Positions 1 through 9,738 of a DNA stretch of 64,000 nucleotides are shown here, one piece after another. Both the position numbers and the translations under genes were made by a program. How positions within the stretch are numbered: the stretch's first letter is position 1; every line of letters begins with the position of its first letter. Origin of the DNA: Neovahlkampfia damariscottae. Its lineage: Eukaryota; Heterolobosea; Selenaionea; Neovahlkampfiida; Neovahlkampfiidae. The notes beneath the pieces are model-generated. The model had not been told where the DNA came from, made no database searches, and saw only the letters and a list, made by a program, of their open reading frames with translations. Where the stretch lies: contig JABLTG010000002.1 in NCBI GenBank assembly GCA_016618085.1, forward strand, positions 1 through 64,000, read 5' to 3'.

Positions 1-285
1 GTTTGTGATGATATCTTTGATAATTGTATGCAAACTGAATGTAATCATTATGTAAGTGAAAAATAATTTTTATTGTTTTTTTCTTGTAAAAAGTACTGTC
101 AAGAATGTCTTGATAAAACATTAAAAAAAACTGGAGGTATTTTAATTTTATTAAAATATCGGTTTTTGTTTATATGATAGAAGTATAATTGATAAAAACG
201 AATGCAAAAGAAATATTCAAGTTAATCAAGTTATAGAAAAACAAGAAATGAAATGTGAAAGGAAATTAAAGAAGTATTAAAACTA
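1..285 (+). pseudogene. RING-finger (TRAF-type) gene fragment, broken
   Basis: The first 17 codons and the stretch after a short GT-AG intron (52-93) read as the first half of a RING finger: CDDIF, then C, then ECNHYYCQEC. A second possible intron lies at 137-180, followed by a piece like the end of a RING (IIDKNEC, then a Lys-rich tail) and a stop. The final Cys-x-x-Cys pair is missing and the last piece does not join in frame, so this looks like the 3' part of a decayed E3-ligase-like gene whose beginning lies outside the window. An unrecognised exon arrangement is the alternative. Confidence 0.4.
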
Positions 286-299
286 GGATATTACAAGAA

Positions 300-1230
300 A
301 CTAAGAGACAATTTCAAGATATTAGACTTTGAAAAAGACTTCAGAAATTTTAGAAGACAAACAAGAACAGCTTATACAATTAGGAATTACCAACACAAAA
401 TTAAGAAAAATGACATCACCAAATGTCATCAACATGATAAACCAAATTAAAGGAAACCAAATGGAGATGTTCATTACATTCACAAAAAGAGAATCTAAAT
501 TTACAATCATTTTATTTATACAAAGATTCAATATATCCACCGAAAATTTGGGCCAAAACATGTGTTATTGATAAAAATATTCCAGAATTATCTTCACAAT
601 CGAATGCCAAAGCTGAATCATTTCATCGAATAATTTGGAGAGAGTTTAAAGATCGACCAAACTGGAAACAATGGATTGCAGCAATTCAAAATTATGAAGA
701 TTTAACAAAATATGGAATAATTTTCAGAATCTACAAGTAAATCAACAAGAAAAAAACGTGCTACTCAAATTGCATTGACTCCTGGACCAACGTTCAATAA
801 ATTTATTTCAACTCAAAATGATGTGAATCAAAAAGAACAAACATTGGTTAAATTAGATCCAATTCCAAAACATTCAGCGAATTGACATTCATTTCCAGTG
901 TTCCCAGAATTACATGAACAACTATTTGGTGAAATACAAGTTCCATTTCTCGAACAAACAGGAAAACAATGTTGTGGAAAATGTCTTGTTGATTTTTAAA
1001 TTTCATCATTCGATTTAGATGGTTATTCATGTGGATTACTACAATTATTCATGAGTAAAACAAGTTATAGAAGAGATAGAGTTTATTCATCAGTTGATTA
1101 TTTGAACATTGGAAAGATGGTATAAAGAATAGAAAATAAAAGAAAATGGAAAATTAATGTCTATGTGAATGACTGTGCCATGTTTTATTGGAATAACTTT
1201 GGAACTGTAAAAGAAAAACTCATCACAAAT
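300..1230 (+). pseudogene. Decayed coding relic, family not recognised
   Basis: No long intact frame exists here, yet protein-like stretches appear on the plus strand in different frames. One (about 590-740) contains AKAESFHRIIWREFKDRP followed by a Trp-rich piece; another (about 890-1000) contains QTGKQCCGKC. The first is faintly reminiscent of an integrase or transposase core, but I cannot assign a family, and a broken host gene is equally possible. It is broken in several places and I see no terminal repeats. Short open frames on the other strand are taken as shadows. Confidence 0.35.
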
Positions 1231-1265
1231 TAAATTAATTTCACAAGAGCAAAAACATGAAAAAT

Positions 1266-1947
1266 TTATTCAAGAAAATGAATTAAAAACATGAAAACCA
1301 AAAGCATTGGAAAAATGGACCAACTACTTGCTGAATTTGGAATTGAATTCCCACAAGTCATCTTAATCCCAGCTGTACCAAATCCAAGACATTGACCTGA
1401 AGTTACATTCATTGATGAAGAAATAACAGTACAAATATTATTTCTAAAACCTCTGAAATTAACAATTGAACCATCACAATGATATGATTCACCTACAGTG
1501 CTCGCAAAAATACATTGATCTAATTTTGAATAGGTTTCACTTACGACAGCGTTGCACACATTTGAAGCTGAAATATGTTTAGAAGTGAGGTTTGGTTCAT
1601 TTGGTTCCGGTCTTTTTGAACCACAATAGTATCTAATTTTATTTTTGCATTGACCAATTTCTAAAATCAATTAAAAAAAATTATTTCCTACCTTGGATGA
1701 TGGTTTCAGATGGATTTGAGCAATCTTTGTTGAAGAAACTTTTTAAAGAGAAATGAGTTGTATTGCATGATACTTTTCCATATTGCAATGCTGGATAAAA
1801 AATTTGTGAACAAGTTGTATCGGTTGAAACATGTTCAACAATCCATTGAATTGGTTTAGTGCAATTGGTATCTGAATACTTGATGATAGTGTATGTTGAG
1901 CAAACAGAAGTGATGAAAAGAAAGCAGAAAATAATTATGTTCTTCAT
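1266..1947 (-). CDS. Cys-rich secreted or GPI-anchored surface protein
   Basis: Two exons (1947-1692 and 1660-1266) joined across a 31-base intron give about 216 residues. The start is the ATG at 1947, because it opens a signal peptide (MKNIIIFCFLFITSVCS); a CCAAT element lies about 40 bases upstream. The mature part carries about ten Cys, spaced as in disulphide-bonded extracellular proteins. The last 18 residues are hydrophobic (IFPMLLVFMFLIHF), which suggests a GPI-addition signal or membrane tail. I recognise no family. Surface or secreted location is inferred. Confidence 0.7.
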
Positions 1948-2526
1948 TTTGTTGAGTTGGAAAATGTTGAGTGAATGAAACAATTGATTGGACAATTTAT
2001 GGATTTTTCAAAGTGAAATTGTCCAGCAAACCAATGAATTGTGAATGGTTTTTCTTGAAAAAAATATGCAATTAACTGTAACAGAAACAACCATGCATGA
2101 AACAAGAAAACGAAGTGCAAGAAATATAAACTGTTAAAAATTCTTCACTTCACAAAAATCACTTAATTTCCACTCCAGATGAACTGAAAAGAACAAATTT
2201 TTCATTCTTCAGAATTTTTGTTTTCATCCAAGGTAAAGTCTGGTCAGCCTTTGAACAATTGGACACCAATGAAAAATGTGGTAGAGGAATAGAGGATATT
2301 TATTCAAAAAATTGTTGGCTACGAGGTAATCAAAGAAAAGGAGACAGTTTGGTATATAGAAAAAATCAGTGTTACAACAGGTTCGTCAAAAAAAAAAAGT
2401 TCTGATTTAATCAAGAGAACATTCCTGTTGAAGTAAAACTTTGTTTGTAGATTTTCAATAGAGAACATGATTGGAGGAAAATTGAGGAGTCTAGTGTAAA
2501 AATGGAGCACGAAGATCATCAAAATT
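1948..2526. other. Intergenic stretch with an ATG-less open frame
   Basis: This 579-base gap holds the promoter side of the Cys-rich gene (CCAAT element near 1984-1993). On the plus strand one frame stays open for about 100 codons (about 2122-2433, stop at 2434) without any ATG. It includes WSAFEQLDTNEKCGRG and looks more protein-like than chance. No splice site joins it convincingly to a neighbour, so I do not call a gene. It could be an exon of an unrecognised gene or a relic. Confidence 0.3.
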
Positions 2527-3732
2527 TCAAAATAAAAATTTATTCTCTTCTGAGTTGTGTTCTAAATGAAAATTAAAAGGAGGAACATCAACTTCAATTT
2601 TTTCATGTTTGAAATCAGATTCATCTTCTAATATTGATTTTCTAATCATTAAATCAATCTTTTTAATTTTTAAACTTTTTTGTTCAATTGTGTTGGCAAA
2701 TATTGGAAATGTAATTTTTGCAATTCTTCTCCACATGTCATAAGATTCTGGAATTTCCATTTCTTGATTTAAAATGAAACAATGAGGATAATCATTCTTT
2801 AAAGTTGATATAGCATCTATATTCCAAATTATTTCTTCTTTCAATTTGTTCATTTGTTTAACTAAACTTTCATGTAATCCTAATCCTGTTACAGAGACCT
2901 TTTGATGAGATTTCATTTCATTCAACACAAAATTAATAAATTTCCAAGCATCAATTTTATATGCTTGATTCAATATTGGAACTAATTTCTTAAATCGTGT
3001 TTGAATTGATTTTGAAAATTTTTTTTTTTTTTCTTCAAAAATGTTCAATTCTCTTAACAAATCTTCTTCCGAATTGGAATTCAATATTTCAGAATTTGGT
3101 TTATATTCTAATACTAAACTTAAATCTGTATTTTCATAAACTTTTATCATTTCAATTTCACACAATTCACATAACTTTTTTGAAATTTTTAACTCTTTAC
3201 TTTTTTGAAAAGTTTGTAACCAAATTTGAATATTTTCTTCTTTTTCTTCTTTTAATTTAAAATTTTCTAAATTTTCAAAATATAAAAAATAATATATAAT
3301 TTCAAAAATGATCATTCCAATTGAATCCATTTCAATAATCTCTTGATTCAATTTTTTTTGAAAATATTCAAATTTGTTTAAAACCATTCTATGACTTGGT
3401 ATAATTTCATTTTTTATTTTAATTTTTATATCACTGAACTCTTTTGATTTATAAAACTTTGAAAAAACTGAATTTTCAACTTTTTTTTTTTCTTGGTGAA
3501 ATAATTTTTCTTCTCCTTCAATAAATATTTCATCGGAGTTTTTAAAGTGTTGGAAAAATTCTAAAGTTTTGAAAGTAAAAAATATTGGTCCTTTGTAAAG
3601 TTGAAGTGTGTAAGAACCATTTGGATTTTTTTCGTATAAATGTTTTTTTAAATTGTGAATATCTGATGTTTGTATAAATGATATATCTCTATTATCCCAT
3701 CTAACAATATAAAAATTTGACATATCTTGCAA
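2527..3732 (-). CDS. BTB/POZ-domain protein
   Basis: Single exon, 401 residues. Residues 90-160 match the BTB fold: FYKSKEFSDIKIKI, then IPSHRMVLNKFEYF, then a hydrophobic helix pair (IGMIIFEIIYYFLYF). BTB domains dimerise and often recruit cullin-3 ligases; the specific role here is unknown. The N-terminal 80 residues and the long helical C-terminus have no recognised domain. The gene is divergent from the DUF4116 gene across a 167-base gap in which each gene has its own CCAAT element. The start could also be the Met four codons downstream. Confidence 0.75.
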   Translation of the reverse strand: MQDMSNFYIVRWDNRDISFIQTSDIHNLKKHLYEKNPNGSYTLQLYKGPIFFTFKTLEFFQHFKNSDEIFIEGEEKLFHQEKKKVENSVFSKFYKSKEFSDIKIKIKNEIIPSHRMVLNKFEYFQKKLNQEIIEMDSIGMIIFEIIYYFLYFENLENFKLKEEKEENIQIWLQTFQKSKELKISKKLCELCEIEMIKVYENTDLSLVLEYKPNSEILNSNSEEDLLRELNIFEEKKKKFSKSIQTRFKKLVPILNQAYKIDAWKFINFVLNEMKSHQKVSVTGLGLHESLVKQMNKLKEEIIWNIDAISTLKNDYPHCFILNQEMEIPESYDMWRRIAKITFPIFANTIEQKSLKIKKIDLMIRKSILEDESDFKHEKIEVDVPPFNFHLEHNSEENKFLF

Positions 3733-3899
3733 CGTTGAAGGTGATTTTTGTTTTTTTGTTAACTGATGTTTTGATTGGTTAAATTTTTTTGAATCATGGA
3801 ATCCAAAAGAAAAGAAAAAATAACAGAGTTGAAAATAAACTCAATAAATATCAATTTCGAAATTGAAGATTTCAACCAATCATTAGCAATTTCAAACTA
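3733..3899. promoter_or_regulatory. Divergent promoter with two CCAAT elements
   Basis: The gap between the BTB gene (minus) and the DUF4116 gene (plus) carries tgattggttaa at 3772-3782, about 40 bases upstream of the BTB ATG and pointing its way. It also carries accaatca at 3875-3882, 17 bases before the DUF4116 ATG. One element per gene, each oriented ACCAATCA toward its own start. Promoter function is inferred from recurrence across the window. Confidence 0.6.
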
Positions 3900-4922
3900 A
3901 TGAAGGTCAGTGACTTGTGGAGTTTTGAAACAGAAAGAAAAAAATTCCTCTTAGTTGTCCAAGGAAATGGTTTATTACTGAATACATTTCCTTCAGAATA
4001 CAAAAAAGACAGAATTCTAGTCTTGGAAGCAGTAAAAAACAATGGTTTGTCTTTACAATACGCTCATGAATCCATGAAATCAAATAAAACAATAGTTGAA
4101 AATGCTATTATACAAAACATTAGTAGCTCAAAGTACATTTCAAAAAATTTAAAAAATGATGATCAATTCATGACTTCCATGATCAAAAAGTATTCGCCCG
4201 AATTACTTGAACATGCAAGTGACAATTTAAAAAATGATGAATACAGAATGAAATCAGTGCTAAAAAAAGATGGAAAATTGCTTGAGTTTGCTTCCAAAAA
4301 AATAAAGGATAATGAATCAATGGTCAAAATTGCAATTCAAAATGACTTCAAATCATTCAAGTTTTGTTCGGAAAGATTGAAAAATGAAAAAACAATAGTT
4401 TCCGTTGGTTTGAAGTTTCATGCTTCTATTCTTCAATATGCTTCTTTATCCATTAGAAATGATAAGAAATACATTCAAAATCAACTGAAAAAGAATCCTC
4501 AAGTAATTTCATATATATCTCCAAAATTGTATGATGATGAAGATTTTATCATTTCAATGTTAAGGTACAGAATATATCCATATTTACCTGATTATTTACG
4601 AAATGTTAAAGAGATTTCAATTGCTGCTTTGGAGCTAAATGGGATTCATTTGGAATTTGTTTCTGAAGATTTATCGAAAAATATTGAAGTTGTTACAATA
4701 GCTGTAAAACAAAACGGAAATTCTTATTTATACATATCTGATTCTTTGAGGTTAAATTATGAAATTGCTATTCTTGCTTTGAAAAGTAGAAAAGTTATTT
4801 TTGGTATTTTGGATGAAGAACTCAAACGAAATCCTTTGGTTTCAATGACTTATGCTGGGATGTATTTATCATTACAACCTGATAACAACAAACTTGTTGA
4901 CTTTAATTTCAAATTTGAATAA
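3900..4922 (+). CDS. DUF4116 repeat protein A
   Basis: Single exon, 340 residues built from about seven degenerate repeats of roughly 45-50 residues. Each has the DUF4116 signature: a helix ending in LKNDE or IKDNE, then a short basic-acidic turn, then FASKKI or YASLSI. DUF4116 is a helical repeat of unknown function, common in protists with large gene families. No signal peptide or membrane segment, so probably cytosolic. A paralogue lies at 17660-18412. The start is the first ATG after the CCAAT element. Confidence 0.8.
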   Translation: MKVSDLWSFETERKKFLLVVQGNGLLLNTFPSEYKKDRILVLEAVKNNGLSLQYAHESMKSNKTIVENAIIQNISSSKYISKNLKNDDQFMTSMIKKYSPELLEHASDNLKNDEYRMKSVLKKDGKLLEFASKKIKDNESMVKIAIQNDFKSFKFCSERLKNEKTIVSVGLKFHASILQYASLSIRNDKKYIQNQLKKNPQVISYISPKLYDDEDFIISMLRYRIYPYLPDYLRNVKEISIAALELNGIHLEFVSEDLSKNIEVVTIAVKQNGNSYLYISDSLRLNYEIAILALKSRKVIFGILDEELKRNPLVSMTYAGMYLSLQPDNNKLVDFNFKFE

Positions 4923-5048
4923 AGATATTTCCAAAGAAACAATTTGGATTTATGGAAACAAATAAATTTCTATTTTATCATAGACCTACATTTGAAGTTA
5001 TTTTTGTTTTTGAGTGTAATGAAAATTGACCAATTAAATTCTTGTTGA

Positions 5049-5486
5049 ATGTCGTATTTGAAACAACACTTCAAAATTGACCACGTACCTGGAACAACTC
5101 CAGCACCAGAAACATGTATAAATCCATACCCAGACTATGATAAAGGTAATAAAAATAAAACAAAATAATCCAAATTTCTCAGTCCACACAACCATTTTAC
5201 AAGAAGCAAAAAAAAATCCAAAAATTTTTGAACAAGAAAAAGAACAAGTTTATAAACAAATCTGTTCAAGATTTATGAGCAAAAAAAGAGACAAAGTAAA
5301 AAAAAAAAAAGAAACAAAAATTAAATTTTTTTAAAGAATTGTCAAAGTTTGGTTGATCTTTATTACAATGAATATTCAAAAGGAATTGAAGCAAAATTAG
5401 AAATTCATGAAATTGTTGGTGCAAAAATAAAACATTCTTATGAAAGAATTCAAAAACAAAAACAAAAAGAACAAGAAGAAGATTAA
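5049..5486 (+). CDS. Small orphan protein, three exons
   Basis: Exons 5049-5145, 5183-5295 and 5337-5486 join in frame to a 119-residue protein. The two introns (37 and 41 bases) have GT-AG ends and their removal keeps one frame throughout. The start ATG lies 14 bases after gaccaatta. The protein contains CINPYPDYDKVH near the N-terminus, three Cys in all, and a charged Lys/Gln/Glu tail. No signal peptide or membrane helix. I do not recognise the family. The consistent splicing supports a real gene. Confidence 0.6.
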
Positions 5487-5533
5487 TCCATTAAAAATTT
5501 TATCCAAAAAGCCATATGTTGTCTCAACACCTT

Positions 5534-7006
5534 TCAATAACTCCAAATTTTTTTGAAAAGATTAAATTTTTTGAAAATGACTTCTCGAAAAATAAACAAA
5601 TACAAAAAAAAAATGACACCTAAAAAGAACATAAATATACTAATAGCATGATTTTCAGGTTCTCTTGGTTTGTTTTCTACCTCAAAAAATTTTTTTTTTG
5701 TGACCAATTCTGAAATGGAAAATTTTTTGACTTGATTTTCATCTAAAATATCATGTTTGATAAAAAGAATATCTTTTTCTTTTTTAAATTGTTTTTCTGT
5801 GATAATTCTTTCACTTTTTAATTCTTCTAAACATTCAAGAGAATATTTCAAACGACACATGTTTTCAATTGATATTTTACTATTAAAATTTGAAACTAAT
5901 TCAGAAGAGTCTTTGAATTTATCTCTGAGAATATCAAATCCATTTTCTAAATCTTTTATCAAATCATTTACATCTTCAATTCCGACAGAAATTCGAAGCA
6001 ATTTCTTTGACAATGAATAATCATGCTTGAATCTCCATTCGATCAATGACTCAATGGAACCAAGAGAAGTGGCATTTTTAAATACTTTACATACCTCTGG
6101 AAGTAATTTTGCATAATTTTCTGAAAATAATTCGATGGCAATCAAAGGAGGATGTTCTCCACATTCAAATTGTTCTTTGACTAATTCATAACTTGGATGA
6201 TCAAGTAAGGAAGTATGCCATATTTTTTCAACTTCACTTCTATTGGATAACCATTTCGCTAATTTAATGGAATTTTGTGATTGCTTTTTCACTCTTAAAT
6301 CCAATGTTCTTAGACTTCTTAATAAAAGCCATGTATCCAAAGAACCTGGAACATTACCGAAAGTGGTACGTTCAGATAATAATTTCATATGAAACTTTGT
6401 TTCTTTTGTGACAATGACACCCAAAAGAAGGTCTGAATGACCACCTAAATATTTAGTTGCTGAATAATAGACAAAATCAGCACCTAACTTTATAGGAAAA
6501 GTTAATGGTGGTGGTCCTATCGTGGAATCAACTAAAACTAGAGCTCCTTTTTCATGTGCTTCTTTTGATAGTGTTTTTATATCGAAAAGATCCACTGTTG
6601 GATTCAATGGAGATTCCAAATATAAAAGGTCTCCTTTTTTCAGTTCAACATCTTTTAGACCTTTTACAACATGAATTTCTTCAAATTGTTGAAATAATAT
6701 TTTGCTTCCATGATAACCTCCTTTTGCTGCCAACACAACTCTTTTTGGTTTTAACATCTTAATTATGCTGAAAAGAGCAGCTTGTCCTGAAGAATAAATA
6801 GAAGCATTTCCATGACATATTCTGCCTAAAAGTTCTTCCACTCTTTTTCTTGTTGATGTCGAAGAACGAGCATAAATATTTTGATCAGAATTATTTACAA
6901 AAGTGACAGATAAATGAAGTGGTGCTGAAACATCCGATGTATCTTCAATATCATCATCACCATGAACACAAACAGTTGAAAAATTGGATGGTACAATTTC
7001 TTTCAT
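5534..7006 (-). CDS. Cys/Met-metabolism PLP enzyme with C-terminal membrane anchor
   Basis: Residues 1-370 read as a fold-type I PLP enzyme of the cystathionine gamma-synthase/lyase family: SSGQAALFSI, LVLVDSTIGPPP, and the PLP-binding lysine in YSATKYLGGHSD. These enzymes act on sulphur amino acids through the C-gamma or C-beta position; the exact reaction cannot be read here. The family normally ends near 400 residues. Here about 100 more follow, with a hydrophobic helix (ISIFMFFLGVIFFLYLFIF) and a basic tail, which would anchor the enzyme facing the cytosol. The start is ATG 7006: the longer frame begins with TTG inside a CCAAT element (7038-7047). Confidence 0.8.
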   Translation of the reverse strand: MKEIVPSNFSTVCVHGDDDIEDTSDVSAPLHLSVTFVNNSDQNIYARSSTSTRKRVEELLGRICHGNASIYSSGQAALFSIIKMLKPKRVVLAAKGGYHGSKILFQQFEEIHVVKGLKDVELKKGDLLYLESPLNPTVDLFDIKTLSKEAHEKGALVLVDSTIGPPPLTFPIKLGADFVYYSATKYLGGHSDLLLGVIVTKETKFHMKLLSERTTFGNVPGSLDTWLLLRSLRTLDLRVKKQSQNSIKLAKWLSNRSEVEKIWHTSLLDHPSYELVKEQFECGEHPPLIAIELFSENYAKLLPEVCKVFKNATSLGSIESLIEWRFKHDYSLSKKLLRISVGIEDVNDLIKDLENGFDILRDKFKDSSELVSNFNSKISIENMCRLKYSLECLEELKSERIITEKQFKKEKDILFIKHDILDENQVKKFSISELVTKKKFFEVENKPREPENHAISIFMFFLGVIFFLYLFIFREVIFKKFNLFKKIWSY

Positions 7007-7063
7007 CTTTTTGGTTTTTGAAAAAAAGAACTGGAAATGATTGGTCAAAATATTTTCATGAAT

Positions 7064-8737
7064 TTATTCAGCTTGAGTCATTGCAAATTCCCATAAATGA
7101 AGAACTCCATGATCCTTTAAATAAGTTTTAACTGATTCTTCATCATCAAAAGGTATAAATTTAAACCCTTTAAAATTTCTTTTTCTTTGTATTCCATTCC
7201 AAAGTAATTCACATTTTATCTCCTTTTTTTCAATAGATAATTTTTGATTTTCAGTGGGTTCGATTTCCATCGAGTTTTCAAATTTTTTTTCTGATTTCAA
7301 AGATTCAATGACATTATCAAATTCTTCATCATTTTGTTGTTTTCTAGTTGGTTCTAATTCTCTGTTCCATTTTGTTTTATTCAACATGACATCTTGAAAT
7401 TTTCTAATATATTTAGAACCACCTTCACCAATGATCAAACAAAAATTCTTCAACACTAAAACACATCCAGAAATAAATTTTTCTTGTGCTTGTTGATTAA
7501 TCTTGAATTTAATTCCTGGGTGTGTGATTTCATCAACTTTCAAAAATGTAACTTCAATTCCTTTGGATGCTTCATCAGCAGCTTTTTGTTTATTTTTTTC
7601 AAATTTTTGTTCTTGTGTTAATTTTCTTTCTTGATTTCTATTCTCATGATTTTCAACTCTTTTTGCAATTTGTGCTCTAATTTTTTGTTCTAATTGAGTT
7701 GGATCCATTGTACCTTCATTCAAATGAACTTTCATAAAATTTTTTAAATTAGCTTTTGGAGGAGGTGCTGGAATCAAACCAAGTTGAATTTTTTTTTGTT
7801 TTTCTTTCTCTCTTTCTAATTTATTTATATTTTTCAATTTTTTTCTTTCTTTTGGTGTCAAAATCATTGGTAAAGGTCCAAGATCAAGATCTGGATCTGC
7901 TGATTTAATTGGAATTGGATGTTCAATTAAACATTGATTCACTTTTTTTTCAGAAATTTGAATCTTATCTGTTTCAAAATTTTTAAAATTTTTTGGTAAA
8001 ATCAATGCATCCCACCATTCAACATTTGGAATTTCTTCAATACCAATTTCTAATTGAATTTCACCAATTGTTTTTTTTTTGAATATTTCTTGTTCTTTCT
8101 CAATTTCCATAACATCTCCAGAGATTTTTATTTTTCCTGATTCTTGATCAGTTGATATTTCCTCATTTCCTATTTGTTGATTTTTATATTCCATTTTTGC
8201 TTTAAAATTTCTTAATTTATCAGCTTGTTCAATGAATTTTCCTTGTTCATTGAAATGTAAACTTCTATTTCTTCTGAAAAAAGATGGATTCTTTACATTT
8301 GGATCAACATAAGGATTTGTTTTATCTAAACTTTTTGGTGCTTCAATTTTCAATTGATTTGAAGTATCTTCTTGTTGTTTTTTTAAATTTATAAGTGACG
8401 AAACAGTTTTCTTTCTTGAAGACCTTAAAACGTTTCCTTCATTGTCTATTAAATTTCCTTCTTCGTCCATGGTCATATTTCCAACTGTTGGAACAGAAGG
8501 AAGTTTTGAGAGTTTTTCTTCAATTTTCTTTTGTTGTTTTTCCTCTTTTGCTTTCAGTTTTTCTTCCATTTCTTTTAATTTTTGTTCCATTGATTTTTCT
8601 TTCAATTTTTTTTCTTTTTCTTTTAATTTCTGTTCAATGGACATCTCCATTTTAGCTTTTTTTGCTAGTTTCTCTTCAATGGATGTTTCCAAATTTTTTC
8701 TTTTTTTTTCACCATCTTTTGTTTGTTTGCTGGACAT
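7064..8737 (-). CDS. PRP3: U4/U6 small nuclear ribonucleoprotein PRP3
   Basis: Single exon, 557 residues. The Lys/Glu-rich N-terminal third is coiled-coil-like. The middle has the PRP3 signature (PPPPKANLKNFMKVHLNEGT, then a Lys/Arg-rich helix), and the last 130 residues match the C-terminal DUF1115-like domain (CVLVLKNFCLIIGEGG, LLWNGIQRKRNFKGFKF). PRP3 holds U4/U6 in the spliceosomal tri-snRNP, which fits a genome dense in introns. Tail-to-head with the PLP gene, 57 bases apart. A CCAAT element lies about 20 bases before the ATG. Confidence 0.88.
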   Translation of the reverse strand: MSSKQTKDGEKKRKNLETSIEEKLAKKAKMEMSIEQKLKEKEKKLKEKSMEQKLKEMEEKLKAKEEKQQKKIEEKLSKLPSVPTVGNMTMDEEGNLIDNEGNVLRSSRKKTVSSLINLKKQQEDTSNQLKIEAPKSLDKTNPYVDPNVKNPSFFRRNRSLHFNEQGKFIEQADKLRNFKAKMEYKNQQIGNEEISTDQESGKIKISGDVMEIEKEQEIFKKKTIGEIQLEIGIEEIPNVEWWDALILPKNFKNFETDKIQISEKKVNQCLIEHPIPIKSADPDLDLGPLPMILTPKERKKLKNINKLEREKEKQKKIQLGLIPAPPPKANLKNFMKVHLNEGTMDPTQLEQKIRAQIAKRVENHENRNQERKLTQEQKFEKNKQKAADEASKGIEVTFLKVDEITHPGIKFKINQQAQEKFISGCVLVLKNFCLIIGEGGSKYIRKFQDVMLNKTKWNRELEPTRKQQNDEEFDNVIESLKSEKKFENSMEIEPTENQKLSIEKKEIKCELLWNGIQRKRNFKGFKFIPFDDEESVKTYLKDHGVLHLWEFAMTQAE

Positions 8738-8912
8738 TGAAGAAAAATTAACAATGATTGGATGAAAAAAATATGAAAAACAGTTGTTTTTGACAGAATG
8801 GAAACTGATTTAAATCCAAAGGTTTTTTTGTCAATTGATTCATTCTTTGGCTGATTGGTTTTGATATTTGTGCAGATTCTGAATCCAATAAATCCTGGAC
8901 GAAAAAAACAAT

Positions 8913-9557
8913 TCAAAATAAAAGATTTATAGTTAATGATACAATTAAAGTTACAATAGAAATTGTAAATTGATTTGCATTACTTCCTTGTTCATATGGA
9001 GATTCACCATTGAAATTTCCACCTGGTGAATAATTACAAAGAATAGTATTTTTGAAAGTAACACTATTGCATGTGTAATAAGCACATCCTACTTTTGTAG
9101 TTTTTGCCCACACTACTTGAGTGTAATGTCCACAAACTTTTCCAGAAGCACATTTGTTTGTACTGTAAGTGTAGTCTTTGTATTCATTGAACCATGAAAG
9201 AACTGGAGTCTCAAAATTGGAAATAGAACCTGTAGAAGCATCTGAATATTATTTAAAATTTCTTTGCTTACAAATATTTTCACCAACATATCCAGGATAT
9301 GTATTTGATCTTCCAGAGTTGTGGTCAATTATTTTTCCATCTGAAGAGACACACTTTTTAATATAATCTTCGGAAACTTTTGCCAAGTCAGCATCCCAGG
9401 TCAAATCTGGCATTGATTTTGCTGGAGGGTTTACCAATTTTCTATATTTGTTATGAGCATCTACAATAGATTTTTGTTGAGCTGCTGTCAATGCTTGACT
9501 TTGAGATACAGAAATGAAACAAATCAACAACAAAACAACCACACCACAAGCATTCAT
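8913..9557 (-). CDS. CAP (SCP/PR-1) domain secreted protein, likely GPI-anchored
   Basis: Two exons (9557-9272, 9241-8913; 30-base intron) encode 204 residues. There is a signal peptide (VVVLLLICFISVSQSQA) and a full CAP domain: AHNKYRKLV, PDLTWDADLA, the GHYTQVVW signature with its His, and ILCNYSPGGNF. The last 18 residues are hydrophobic (FTISIVTLIVSLTINLLF), as in GPI-anchored proteins. CAP proteins are extracellular and may bind lipids; the role here is unknown. The start is the ATG just before the signal peptide. A 24-base palindrome lies immediately upstream. Confidence 0.9.
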
Positions 9558-9562
9558 TTTTA

Positions 9563-9586
9563 ATTGGATATTTATAAATATCCAAT
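9563..9586. promoter_or_regulatory. Perfect 24-base palindrome of two opposed CCAAT elements
   Basis: The sequence from attggatattta to its exact reverse complement taaatatccaat occupies 9563-9586, five bases upstream of the CAP-gene ATG. Both arms end in CCAAT and the centre is TATAAATA-like. It is the only place in the window where I saw two such elements arranged as a perfect inverted repeat. Confidence 0.65.
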
Positions 9587-9738
9587 AGAATTGCATCGGG
9601 TAAATATGTCACTTGCGTTTTTTTTGTATTAGATTTAAACTTGATTTTTTGATAGATATATCTAATTTATCCAAAATTTGATTCAACAAATCAAAATGAA
9701 TCAAAATCTATTTTATAAAAAATAAATGAATAGTTTTT

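Noticed and set aside
5534-7048. Longer open frame for the PLP enzyme starting at 7048
   Set aside because: It starts with TTG inside the CCAAT element; the first ATG is at 7006.
9630-9680. AT-rich imperfect inverted repeat near tagatatatcta as a mobile-element end
   Set aside because: Short, imperfect and without target duplication or coding content; expected at this base composition.
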